Below are positions 1 to 7,514 of a DNA stretch of 46,324 bases, piece by piece. The stretch spans positions 1 to 46,324 of the forward strand of contig CASETU010000168.1 in assembly GCA_949290895.1 (NCBI GenBank), written 5' to 3'. The notes under the pieces were generated by a model. That model saw nothing but the letters and a program-made list of their open reading frames with translations, was not told the DNA's origin and did not search any database. The first letter of the stretch is position 1; each line of letters opens with the position of its first letter. Origin of the DNA: an uncultured Bacillota bacterium (GTDB lineage Bacteria; Bacillota; Clostridia; Christensenellales; Borkfalkiaceae). Position numbers and translations under genes: made by a program.

Positions 1-1209
1 TATATCGACGGCGAACTGAAAAACAACGTTGCGCCGAAAGACAGGGATATCGCGATGGTGTTCCAGAACTACGCGCTTTATCCGCACATGACCGTTTACG
101 ACAACATGGCGTTCGGTCTGAAACTGAGAAAAGTTCCCAAAGCGGAAATCGACGAAAGGGTGAAGGAAGCCGCGAGAATCCTCGGTATCGAAATGTATCT
201 GAGCAGAAAGCCGAAGGCTCTTTCCGGCGGTCAGAGACAGCGTGTCGCGCTCGGCCGTGCTATCGTCCGCGAACCGAAAGTCTTCCTTTTGGACGAACCG
301 CTCTCCAACCTCGACGCGAAACTCCGTGCTCAGATGAGAACGGAAATCACCAAGATCCACAACAGACTTGCAACCACGTTCATTTACGTTACGCACGACC
401 AGGTCGAAGCGATGACCATGGGTACGCGTATCGTCGTCATGAAGGACGGCTTCATGCAGCAGGTGGACGCGCCGCAGGCTCTTTACGATTACCCCATCAA
501 CCAGTTCGTCGCGGGCTTTATCGGTACGCCGCAGATGAACTTCTTCAACGCCAAACTCACCGGCACGAAGAACAAGGTTTATGTTGAATTCGGTCTGGAA
601 AAGATCCAGCTCGGCAAAGACAAGGTCGACCTCATCTACAATCTCGATGGATATCTCAATACCGGTAAGGAAATCACCTTCGGCGTGCGTCCGGAAGATA
701 TGCACATCGAGGCGAACTTCATCGAAGAAAATCCCGGCTCCTGCATCGACGTGAACGTCGACGTCGTGGAAATGCTCGGTTCCGAAACGCTCCTTTACTG
801 CAAACTGAGAAAGGAAGAAAAGGACGAAAATCCCGACGAGATCAAGTCCATCGTAGACGATACGCACAACCTCGTTGCGAAAGTCGACTCCCGTTCGGAA
901 GTCAAGAGGGGCGATACCATCAAGATGGCTATCGATATGAAGCATTGCCACCTCTTCGATAAAGAGACGGAAATGACCATCGTCGCGCGCGATGCGGAAG
1001 CGAAGAAGACCTATCTTGCGAACAAAGCGGAAGAAGAAGCGAAAGCTGCCGCCGCTGCGGAAGCCGGCGAAGCGGCTACCGCGGAAGAACCCGCCGCTCC
1101 TGCCGAAGCAGAAGTGAAGGAAAAGAAGAACGTCTTCAAAAATCTCTTCAAGAAAAAGGAAAAGGCTGAAAAGACGGAAGAAAAAACCGAAGACAAGACG
1201 GAAGAATAA
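1..1209 (+). CDS. Sugar ABC importer ATP-binding protein, MsmK/UgpC type (5'-truncated by window edge)
   Basis: This is the cytoplasmic ATPase subunit of CUT1-type sugar importers, which hydrolyses ATP to drive uptake through two membrane permeases. The frame is open from base 1, so the true start and Walker A lie upstream of the window. Visible in order are the Q-loop (QNYALYP), the ABC signature LSGGQRQR, Walker B VFLLDEP, the D-loop SNLDAKLR and the H-loop THD. An MsmK/UgpC-like regulatory domain follows, with GVRPEDM as a typical TOBE motif. The last ~75 residues form an Ala/Glu/Lys-rich tail that is unusual for the family. A strong terminator follows directly, so this is the last gene of its unit. 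No permease gene is beside it in the window. By family precedent such ATPases can serve several importers, and both importers in this window lack their own ATPase. Family call is firm; the identity of its partners is inference. Confidence 0.93.
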   Translation, partial: YIDGELKNNVAPKDRDIAMVFQNYALYPHMTVYDNMAFGLKLRKVPKAEIDERVKEAARILGIEMYLSRKPKALSGGQRQRVALGRAIVREPKVFLLDEPLSNLDAKLRAQMRTEITKIHNRLATTFIYVTHDQVEAMTMGTRIVVMKDGFMQQVDAPQALYDYPINQFVAGFIGTPQMNFFNAKLTGTKNKVYVEFGLEKIQLGKDKVDLIYNLDGYLNTGKEITFGVRPEDMHIEANFIEENPGSCIDVNVDVVEMLGSETLLYCKLRKEEKDENPDEIKSIVDDTHNLVAKVDSRSEVKRGDTIKMAIDMKHCHLFDKETEMTIVARDAEAKKTYLANKAEEEAKAAAAAEAGEAATAEEPAAPAEAEVKEKKNVFKNLFKKKEKAEKTEEKTEDKTEE

Positions 1210-1223
1210 TTTTTGAAATCTTC

Positions 1224-1255
1224 AAAAGACCGTAACGAAGTTGCGGTCTTTTTTT
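1224..1255 (+). terminator. Rho-independent terminator after the ATPase gene
   Basis: A 13-bp hairpin (arms 1224-1236 and 1240-1252, one T.G wobble, GAA loop) runs straight into a T tract. It lies 15 bp after the ATPase stop codon. Confidence 0.9.
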
Positions 1256-1422
1256 CTGCCGTTTTTCGGTTTATGGGTTTACGTCGGCAATAAGCGGGGT
1301 ATATTCGTTTGGTACGGATAAATTTACCGCGGTATGATTTACACGCGGCGGGATAGATTTTGCGGGCGTCGGTTTTGTTCTCGCAGGCGGCGGAACAGTT
1401 TTCGCGCGCGGCAAAAAAATCG

Positions 1423-1451
1423 TTGACAAAACCGCCGCCTTGTTGTACAGT
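1423..1451 (+). promoter_or_regulatory. Sigma-A promoter of the metal exporter gene
   Basis: TTGACA (1423-1428), a 17-bp spacer and TACAGT (1446-1451). Bases 1256-1422 upstream show no convincing gene. Transcription should begin near 1458, giving a leader of about 90 nt. Confidence 0.75.
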
Positions 1452-1463
1452 ATAAAAAATCAC

Positions 1464-1510
1464 GCGAACAAGGTGTTCGCAAGTAAATGCCGCGGCGAGC
1501 ATTTTGCCGC
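1464..1510 (+). promoter_or_regulatory. Structured 5' leader with alternative hairpins
   Basis: The leader of the exporter mRNA has a perfect hairpin GCGAAC/GTTCGC (1464-1469 with 1475-1480). A second stem is AAATGC/GCATTT (1485-1490 with 1499-1504). Competing with the second stem is GCGGC/GCCGC (1492-1496 with 1506-1510), so two folds are mutually exclusive just before the gene. I do not recognise a known riboswitch; in particular I do not see the yybP-ykoY manganese element core. A regulatory role is inference. Confidence 0.35.
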
Positions 1511-1545
1511 AGATTTTCGCAAAAAAGATTTTGGTGGGGAAAGCC

Positions 1546-2388
1546 ATGTGGGACGTATTGCTCGACGCACTGCTCGACAGCTTAAAAATATTTCCGTTTT
1601 TGTTTTTAATTTATATCGTTTTGGAAATCATAGAAAGCAGTAACTGTGCCGAAAAGCTGCAAAAATTCCTTTCGGGCAAAGCCGCGCCCGTCGTGGGGGC
1701 GGCGGCGGGCATCGTTCCCGAATGCGGATTTTCCGCGATGTACGCCAAGCTGTACGAAAACAGGCTCATCGCCACGGGCACCCTCATCGCCATTTTCATT
1801 TCGGCGTCGGACGAGGGGCTCATCGTGCTTTTGTCCAACGGCACGCCGATTTGGATAACGCTGCTCCTTATCGCCGTCAAGTTCGTTTACGGCGTCGCGG
1901 TCGGGTATCTCGTTAACCTGCTTTTCTTCAGAAGGGAAAAAATCGGCTACGACGGCCCGGATATCTGCATGGAGTGCGGCGAAAAGCCGGAAGGTTGGCA
2001 GAAAAAATATTTTCTGCACCCCCTCTTTCATTCTTTGAAGATACTGCTCTTTGTCTTTATCGTCAACGTCGCGTTCGGCGCGCTGATATTCTATATCGGT
2101 GAGGACAAGATCTCCGCCTTTTTGGCTGCGAATTTATATCTTCAGCCGCTTGCCGCCGTGCTCGTCGGGCTTATTCCCAACTGTTCGGCGTCGGTATTGC
2201 TCGCGCAAAGCTATTCGCTCGGCATGATATCCTTTGCCGCGCTCGCCGCGGGGCTTTCCGCAAACGCGGGCATCGGGCTGGCGCTCATCATGAAAAACCG
2301 CGCGCACTGGAAGAAAAATCTCTTCGTGCTCGGCGCGCTGCTTTTTTTCAGCGCGGCGTTAGGGTATTTGCTTTTGCTCTTCGTTTAG
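1546..2388 (+). CDS. Putative heavy-metal (manganese/arsenic-type) exporter, PF11449-like membrane protein
   Basis: A 280-residue polytopic membrane protein resembling the PF11449 group, annotated variously as 10-TM heavy-metal exporter, arsenic efflux or putative manganese transporter. Two inverted-repeat halves each carry a proline/cysteine signature: GIVPECGFSA in the first and GLIPNCSASV in the second. This points to an internally duplicated transporter with metal-coordinating Cys residues in the membrane. A hydrophilic loop between the halves carries CMECGE. I start at ATG 1546 because GGTGGGGA ends 5 nt before it; an in-frame TTG at 1504 lies inside a leader hairpin and lacks a ribosome site. 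The gene is monocistronic behind its own promoter. The substrate (Mn, As or other) cannot be read from sequence. Confidence 0.75.
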   Translation: MWDVLLDALLDSLKIFPFLFLIYIVLEIIESSNCAEKLQKFLSGKAAPVVGAAAGIVPECGFSAMYAKLYENRLIATGTLIAIFISASDEGLIVLLSNGTPIWITLLLIAVKFVYGVAVGYLVNLLFFRREKIGYDGPDICMECGEKPEGWQKKYFLHPLFHSLKILLFVFIVNVAFGALIFYIGEDKISAFLAANLYLQPLAAVLVGLIPNCSASVLLAQSYSLGMISFAALAAGLSANAGIGLALIMKNRAHWKKNLFVLGALLFFSAALGYLLLLFV

Positions 2389-2396
2389 AAAAAACC

Positions 2397-2425
2397 TTGT
2401 AAAATTTCACAAAATATTGTAAAAT
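2397..2425 (+). promoter_or_regulatory. Promoter of the CdaR/PucR-type regulator
   Basis: TTGTAA (2397-2402), 17-bp spacer, TAAAAT (2420-2425), starting 9 bp after the preceding stop codon. Leader of about 95 nt. Confidence 0.55.
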
Positions 2426-2524
2426 AGAAAAAGAGGAGCGGTATTTTTTACCATTTAAACGCGTATTATTTTAATTTGCGCGGAAAAACAGCCGTTTTTC
2501 TTTACGTTACAAAAGGGGAAGATC

Positions 2525-3577
2525 ATGGATTCCGAACTCAGCATTTTGCTCAACTCCGTCAAGGAAAAGACGGGCATCGACATCACTATATATGCCGAAA
2601 GCATGAAATATCTCGTCAGCACCGACCCGAAAGCGCAGGTCATCGTTCCGTCTTCGCGCGATTTCGATACGGTGTTTGCCGACGCCGCGTGCAACCGCAC
2701 GTTTTTCAAGGTGAAGTATAAAAACGCACGGCTCGTCGGCATGATAGACGGCGTGGGGGAAACGGAAAAAAACTACGCGTTCCTCATCATGAACCTCATC
2801 GAAAGCTCGTCCAACCGCGAGTTGCAGCTTTCCCAGAGCGAATATCTCAAGATGATATTGCTCGGGGAATGCAACCGTCCGCAGGTGCAAAAATACATGC
2901 GCAAGTTCAACGTGCCGCAGATGGAATGTTACGTGCTGGTGGTGGCCGACAAGGAATCCAAAAACGAGGAGATCATCAATATTTTAAGCAACTTTGCCAC
3001 CAACTCTTCGGATATCGCCGTTGCCATGGAGGAAGGGATCGCCGCGTTTTTGAAATTTATCGACGACGTAGGCGACAACGAATATCAATCCGCGGCGGAA
3101 TACGCGGGTTTTTTGCAGCAATCGATTTACGAGGAAACGGGCTCACGCGTCAGCATAGCGGTGGGAGGAAAGGTTTCCTCCGTAGCGGAAGCGAACACTT
3201 CTTTTCAGCAGGCGATGACCACGCTCCGCGTGAGCACGGCGATGAATTCCAAAGGAGAAGTGCATACGTTCAAGGAATTTTTGCTGGTGAAGATGCTGGA
3301 AGATATTCCGAAGTTCAAGCTCAACGAATACCTCGAAATATTACTCGACGGCGACGCGAAGAGCGTGTTTTCCGACCCCGAAATGATCAATACGGCGGAG
3401 GAATTTTTGGAAAATACCATGAACGCCAGCGAAACTTCCAAAAAATTATATCTGCACAGAAATACGCTCACATACAGGCTGGATAAGATAGAACGCTCCA
3501 CGGGTCTCAATATCCGCCGCTTTTCCGACGCGATGACTTTCCGCCTCGTTACGTACTTATATAAATTATTGAAATAA
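2525..3577 (+). CDS. CdaR/PucR-family transcriptional regulator
   Basis: A 350-residue cytoplasmic regulator. The C-terminal ~60 residues carry the PucR-type helix-turn-helix (TSKKLYLHRNTLTYRLDKIERSTGLNIR), the diagnostic RNTLxYRLxKIExxTG motif of this family. The middle section (about residues 110-250) looks like the CdaR GGDEF-like domain, and the N-terminus (about 1-100) is a possible ligand-sensing domain. Family members control sugar-acid, purine or amino-acid genes; the target here is unknown. AAGGGGAA precedes the ATG. The gene lies 11 bp ahead of the S41 protease and is probably co-transcribed with it, the HNH gene and perhaps the dehydrogenase. Family call is firm; the regulon is unknown. 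Confidence 0.85.
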   Translation: MDSELSILLNSVKEKTGIDITIYAESMKYLVSTDPKAQVIVPSSRDFDTVFADAACNRTFFKVKYKNARLVGMIDGVGETEKNYAFLIMNLIESSSNRELQLSQSEYLKMILLGECNRPQVQKYMRKFNVPQMECYVLVVADKESKNEEIINILSNFATNSSDIAVAMEEGIAAFLKFIDDVGDNEYQSAAEYAGFLQQSIYEETGSRVSIAVGGKVSSVAEANTSFQQAMTTLRVSTAMNSKGEVHTFKEFLLVKMLEDIPKFKLNEYLEILLDGDAKSVFSDPEMINTAEEFLENTMNASETSKKLYLHRNTLTYRLDKIERSTGLNIRRFSDAMTFRLVTYLYKLLK

Positions 3578-3588
3578 AGGTATTTATC

Positions 3589-4872
3589 ATGGCAGACAGA
3601 AAAAAGATAATCAAAAACATACTTGTCGCGCTGATTGCGGCATGTATCCTCACGCTCACGTTCTTCGCGGGGTATTACACCTATTATTTCTCGCGCAGCA
3701 GCGACGAAAAGCTCATGGAGTGGGCGCTCGGGCTCATCGGGGACAATTACATGGTCTACGATGAGGAGACGGGCGAACTCAAGGAGTATACGGCGGAAGA
3801 TTATCTCAAAGCCATCGCCTATCAGCTGCTCGATCCCTATTCCTATTATTATACGAAGGAGGAATATTCCGACCTCATCGCCACTTCGCAGGGCAATCAG
3901 TACGGCGTTGGCGTGACCTTTCTCAATGCGTCGGAAGAACCCGTCATATATTCCGTCATAGGCAATTCGCCCGCAGAGCGCGCGGGGATTACGGCGGGCG
4001 GGCTCGTCACGTCGGTGGAATACGGCGGGGACAAAACGTCCGTGTCGACTTATGCAGAATTTGCCGCCGCGCTTTCCGCGGTTCCCGCGAACACCGATTT
4101 CGTCCTTTACGTCGATTACGGCGAAGGGGAACGGCCGTTCACGCTGAAAAAGGAAAGTTTCAAGGAAAGTTACGTCTTTTATGCCGACAGTGAAACGGGA
4201 TATATGTTCTTGTCGGAAGACGGCAGCGCGCCCGTCGAAACGGAGCGCGCGGATAAAAAGATGGAAATTCTGCCCGACGATACCGCTTATATCCGTTACG
4301 ATTCCTTTATGTATACTTCTCCCGAACAGTTCGGAGAGGCATATCAATATATGTTTTCCCGCGGCAGGACGAACCTCATTTTAGACCTTCGCGGCAACGG
4401 TGGCGGCTATCTCGACGTCATGGAGGAAATCGGCTCGTATTTCCTCGGGGATAATCAGCTCATCGCCGTCGCCCATTCCAAACACGGAAAACAGCGCTTT
4501 TATGCGGGAAAGAGCCGTAAAAACGCGTCGCTCGGCAAGGTAGTCGTTTTGGGCAACGACGGAACGGCTTCGGCGAGCGAAGCGCTGATGGGTGCGCTCA
4601 TTCATTACGGCGTGACCGATTACGATCATATCGTCGTCACCAAAAACGAACAAACGGGGCGCGCGGCGACTTACGGCAAAGGCATCATGCAGACGACGTA
4701 TTCTTCCGGCGTGGGCGGCGCGCTCACGCTGACGACGGCATATATCTACTGGCCGGATAACGAAACGTGTATACACGGAAAGGGCATTGTCGCCAAAGAA
4801 GGCAACGGCATCGTTCCGGAAAGCGGCGCGGATAAGGAGCTGGAGCGCGCGGCGGAAATCCTGCGTTCGTAA
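3589..4872 (+). CDS. S41-family C-terminal processing peptidase, membrane-anchored
   Basis: A 427-residue CtpA/CtpB-type serine protease. It has one N-terminal membrane helix (residues ~9-31) that would place the catalytic part outside the cell. A PDZ-like domain follows at ~95-180 (GVGVTF, NSPAERAGI). The S41 core shows LDLRGNGGG, then GTASASE with catalytic Ser328, and YGKGIMQ with catalytic Lys364 and Gln368. The Ser-Lys distance is 36 residues, about 11 more than in classical CtpB proteins, so there is a small insertion. The family cleaves proteins near their C termini in signalling or cell-wall quality control. The substrate is unknown. The downstream HNH gene begins 1 bp after this stop codon. 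Confidence 0.92.
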   Translation: MADRKKIIKNILVALIAACILTLTFFAGYYTYYFSRSSDEKLMEWALGLIGDNYMVYDEETGELKEYTAEDYLKAIAYQLLDPYSYYYTKEEYSDLIATSQGNQYGVGVTFLNASEEPVIYSVIGNSPAERAGITAGGLVTSVEYGGDKTSVSTYAEFAAALSAVPANTDFVLYVDYGEGERPFTLKKESFKESYVFYADSETGYMFLSEDGSAPVETERADKKMEILPDDTAYIRYDSFMYTSPEQFGEAYQYMFSRGRTNLILDLRGNGGGYLDVMEEIGSYFLGDNQLIAVAHSKHGKQRFYAGKSRKNASLGKVVVLGNDGTASASEALMGALIHYGVTDYDHIVVTKNEQTGRAATYGKGIMQTTYSSGVGGALTLTTAYIYWPDNETCIHGKGIVAKEGNGIVPESGADKELERAAEILRS

Positions 4873-4873
4873 T

Positions 4874-5314
4874 ATGGAAAGAAAACTTAATTTCGAGCTC
4901 GTGCCCGACGGGTGCTGGCACGCAAATCTGCGCAGCGTGCTCAAACCCGTGGCATGGGATTACGTCCGGAAGGATGCGTATGCGCGGGCGGACGGAAAGT
5001 GCATGATATGCGGCTGCAAAACCGACAGGCTCGAAGCGCACGAGCGCTGGGAGTACGACGAAAAAAACGGCGTGCAAAAACTCGTCGACGTCGTGGCGGT
5101 CTGTAAAAGATGTCATACGGCAATCCATATCGGCAGGGCGCAGCTCGTCGGCAAGGGCGAGCAGGCGGAGGATTGGTATATGAAAGTCAACCGCTGCAGC
5201 TATGCCGAAATGCGCGCCGACCTCGGAAAGGCGAACGAACTGCAACGCAGAAGAAATCTAGTTTCCGAATGGAAACTAGACCTTACCTGGCTTAAAAGAT
5301 TTATCGAAGATTAG
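4874..5314 (+). CDS. HNH-endonuclease-like zinc protein
   Basis: A 146-residue protein with two CxxC pairs (C43/C46 and C77/C80) around LEAHERWEYDE (H56) and followed by CHTAIHIG (H81, H85). This is a zinc-bound beta-beta-alpha HNH-like arrangement. Small HNH proteins of this kind may be nucleases or only zinc-finger nucleic-acid-binding proteins; no partner gene here decides the point. I choose ATG 4874, right after the S41 stop, because the longer in-frame ORF would overlap the protease by 86 bp. No good ribosome site precedes it, so translation is probably coupled to the protease gene. The C-terminal half (QLVGKGEQAEDWYMKVN and beyond) is not recognised. Confidence 0.7.
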   Translation: MERKLNFELVPDGCWHANLRSVLKPVAWDYVRKDAYARADGKCMICGCKTDRLEAHERWEYDEKNGVQKLVDVVAVCKRCHTAIHIGRAQLVGKGEQAEDWYMKVNRCSYAEMRADLGKANELQRRRNLVSEWKLDLTWLKRFIED

Positions 5315-5328
5315 CGGGGAGCAACGCG

Positions 5329-6363
5329 ATGCTGGCATATACATATTTGGGAAAAGGCGATTTCCGCCTGACGGAAAAACCGAAACCGAAAATTGAAAAC
5401 GAGCGCGACGCCGTCGTGAAGATCGCAATGGCGAGTATATGTACTAGCGATCTGCACATCAAAGGCGGGTTCGTTCCGCGTGCAGTGAAGGGCATTACCG
5501 TCGGGCACGAAGCCGTTGGCGTCGTGGAAGAAGTCGGAACGGCGGTGAAAAACTTAAAAAAGGGGGACCGTGTGGCGATCAACGTGGAAACGTTCTGCGG
5601 ACATTGCTTTTTCTGTGAACACGGTTTTGTCAATAATTGCACCGATCAAAACGGAGGCTGGGCGTTGGGGTGCCGTATCGACGGCGTGCAGGCGGAATAC
5701 GTCCGCGTGCCCTTTGCCGATACGGGGCTGAGTAAAATTCCCGACGGCGTTACCTTTGAACAAGCGCTCTTTGTCGGCGACATTCTCGCTACGGGATACT
5801 GGGCGGCAAAAATCGGCGAGATATCGGCCGGCGATACGGTGCTCGTCATCGGCGCAGGTCCTACTGGGATATGCACCATGCTTTGCGCGCTTTTGAAAAA
5901 GCCCGCGCATGTCGTCGTCTGTGAAAAAGACGCGTATAGACGAGCTTTCGTCGAGGAAAATTACCCGCAGGTCATCGTCGTTTCTCCCGACGAAGCGCAA
6001 AAAACCGTGCGTGCGCTGAGCGGGCGCGGCGGCGCGGACGCGGTGTTCGAGGTTGCGGGAACAAAAGAAACATTTCGCATGGCGTGGGAATGTGCGCGTC
6101 CCAACGCGACGGTGGTGATCGTCGCCATGTATGAAGAGCCTCAAATCTTGCCTCTGCCCGATATGTACGGCAAAAATCTTACTTTTAAGACTGGCGGCGT
6201 GGACGGCTGCGACTGCGGCGAAATTTTGCGTCTGATAAAGGAGGGCGCGCTTGATACCACGGCGCTCGTTACGCACAAATTTGCCTTAAAAGACGCGGAA
6301 AAAGCGTATCACGTCTTTGAAAACAAGCTTGACGGCGCAATCAAGATCGCGCTGACATTTTAA
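5329..6363 (+). CDS. Zinc-dependent alcohol dehydrogenase (MDR family)
   Basis: A 344-residue medium-chain dehydrogenase/reductase, a cytoplasmic NAD(P)-dependent oxidoreductase acting on an alcohol or aldehyde. The catalytic zinc ligands appear as C38 (SICTSD) and H60-E61 (GHEAVG). The structural zinc site is the four-Cys lobe C90, C93, C96 and C104. The nucleotide-binding fold has GAGPTG. Length is normal for the family. GGGGAG precedes the ATG, only 14 bp after the HNH stop, so it may ride on that transcript. A terminator follows. Alcohol dehydrogenase, threonine/sorbitol-type dehydrogenase and alcohol-forming reductase roles are all possible. Confidence 0.9.
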   Translation: MLAYTYLGKGDFRLTEKPKPKIENERDAVVKIAMASICTSDLHIKGGFVPRAVKGITVGHEAVGVVEEVGTAVKNLKKGDRVAINVETFCGHCFFCEHGFVNNCTDQNGGWALGCRIDGVQAEYVRVPFADTGLSKIPDGVTFEQALFVGDILATGYWAAKIGEISAGDTVLVIGAGPTGICTMLCALLKKPAHVVVCEKDAYRRAFVEENYPQVIVVSPDEAQKTVRALSGRGGADAVFEVAGTKETFRMAWECARPNATVVIVAMYEEPQILPLPDMYGKNLTFKTGGVDGCDCGEILRLIKEGALDTTALVTHKFALKDAEKAYHVFENKLDGAIKIALTF

Positions 6364-6378
6364 TACATTTGCTTTTTT

Positions 6379-6425
6379 AACGCCGACATCATAATTTTTT
6401 GAAAATTTGCTGTCGGTTGTTTTTT
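6379..6425 (+). terminator. Terminator after the alcohol dehydrogenase gene
   Basis: CCGACA (6383-6388) pairs with TGTCGG (6411-6416), extended by outer pairs with one bulge. The long A/T loop can itself fold. A T tract follows at 6417-6425. Bases 6426-6612 are strongly A/T-rich and show no supported gene. Confidence 0.7.
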
Positions 6426-6612
6426 GCATAAAGTTATTTCTCTGAATAACCAAAAATTAAACTATTATATTTTTAATCATTTTCGTCGATCGGTGAGCGG
6501 CGAATTTTTTATTTTAAATGGTAAAAAATTACCGGAAAACATTTTTATAAAAGCTAAAAGAAAAAAAACTGCAATAAAATTACAAAAAAATAAAAATATT
6601 TTCAAAAAGATA

Positions 6613-6641
6613 TTGACAACATAATAATAATGGTATATACT
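6613..6641 (+). promoter_or_regulatory. Strong promoter of the nanE-DUF4127 operon
   Basis: TTGACA (6613-6618), 17-bp spacer, TATACT (6636-6641). An A/T-rich inverted repeat TGAAAATAATTTTTACA (6647-6663) lies at the predicted transcription start. A similar element sits at the same distance from the rpiR promoter. Confidence 0.85.
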
Positions 6642-6712
6642 AAGGCTGAAAATAATTTTTACATAAAAATATATGTTTGAAATTTTTTTTCATACAGAAA
6701 GGAAGGTCGTTC

Positions 6713-7387
6713 ATGAAAAACCGTATACCCAGAGGATTAATCGTTTCTTGCCAGGCAGCTAAAGGAGAGCCGCTTTACGGTTGTGACGTCATGCATTATT
6801 TTGCGCGGTGCGCGGTCGCGGGGGGCGCGGTTGCGATTCGCGCGCTGGCGGACGAAATACCCAGCATAAAAAAGGAAGTTTCCGTGCCAGTGATCGGACT
6901 TATTAAAAAGGATTATGCCGACAGCGAGGTGTATATCACGCCGACAAAGGATGAAATCGACCGTCTTTTGGAAACGGGATGCGAAGTCATCGCGATGGAC
7001 GCCACGGCGCGCCCCCGTCCTTTCGGCGAAACATTAAAAGAACTGGTTTCTTACGTTCGTTCCTTGAGTGAAAACGTGCAGCTGATGGCGGATATCGATA
7101 ATTATGAAAACGCCTTAACGGCGGAAGCGCTGGGCTTTGACTACATTTCCACAACGCTTCGCGGATTCACGAAGGAAACCAAGGGAATTCAAATACCCGA
7201 TTTTGATTTTATTGAAAAGCTGATAAAAGATTGTAAGGCGAACGTCATCGTGGAAGGCGGTATTTGGGAAAGAGGACAGTTGGAACGGATTTCTTCGTTC
7301 AACCCGTACGGAGTGGTCATCGGAACTTCTATCACGCGGCCGAGAGACATTACGCGGCGCTTTTCCGAAGTATTGCAACTAAAATAA
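6713..7387 (+). CDS. nanE: N-acetylmannosamine-6-phosphate 2-epimerase
   Basis: A 224-residue cytoplasmic TIM-barrel enzyme that converts ManNAc-6-phosphate to GlcNAc-6-phosphate. NanE hallmarks are present: SCQA (Q14), R43, GLIKKDY with the catalytic Lys66, MADIDNYENA, FDYISTTLRGFT, VEGGI with Glu181, and the phosphate-binding VIGTSITRP. Together these match the known active-site set of characterised NanE enzymes. Start 6713 is chosen for AAAGGAAGG spaced well ahead of the ATG; the upstream in-frame ATG 6677 has no ribosome site. It is the first gene of the long operon reaching 20129, with a ROK kinase downstream that could supply its substrate. Function is confident; the glycan feeding it is unknown. 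Confidence 0.95.
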   Translation: MKNRIPRGLIVSCQAAKGEPLYGCDVMHYFARCAVAGGAVAIRALADEIPSIKKEVSVPVIGLIKKDYADSEVYITPTKDEIDRLLETGCEVIAMDATARPRPFGETLKELVSYVRSLSENVQLMADIDNYENALTAEALGFDYISTTLRGFTKETKGIQIPDFDFIEKLIKDCKANVIVEGGIWERGQLERISSFNPYGVVIGTSITRPRDITRRFSEVLQLK

Positions 7388-7454
7388 AGGTTTGTTTTCG
7401 TATGTTTTTCGGTAAGGTTGAAAAACGCGCGGGAGCAGAAATGAAAACATAAAG

Positions 7455-7503
7455 TGCGGCACGGAAAATGTGCCGCAATCAAAAAGAAAGCGGCGGGTGC
7501 CGC
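7455..7503 (+). promoter_or_regulatory. Tandem intercistronic hairpins before the DUF4127 gene
   Basis: A perfect 8-bp hairpin, TGCGGCAC/GTGCCGCA (7455-7462 with 7470-7477), is followed by GCGGC/GCCGC (7490-7494 with 7499-7503). The second hairpin abuts the AGGAGA ribosome site at 7504-7509. The four arms can also pair crosswise. No T tract follows, so it is not a standard terminator. The gap also encodes a 16-codon reading frame (7401-7451), which I do not claim as a gene. Effects on mRNA stability or translation are inference. Confidence 0.5.
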
Positions 7504-7514
7504 AGGAGAAAAGA

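Noticed and set aside
1464-1545. yybP-ykoY manganese riboswitch before the metal exporter
   Set aside because: The leader is too short and the conserved core sequences of that riboswitch are not present.
3205-4347. Open frame on the - strand (380 codons)
   Set aside because: Spans two well-supported + strand genes and has no ribosome site or domain.
6424-6624. 66-codon frame in the A/T-rich gap
   Set aside because: It starts at a TTG inside the terminator's T tract, ends in the nanE promoter, has no ribosome site and is Lys/Ile/Asn-rich as random A/T-rich DNA would be.
7401-7451. 16-codon reading frame in the nanE-DUF4127 gap as a leader peptide
   Set aside because: No clear ribosome site and no run of regulatory codons; too short to support.
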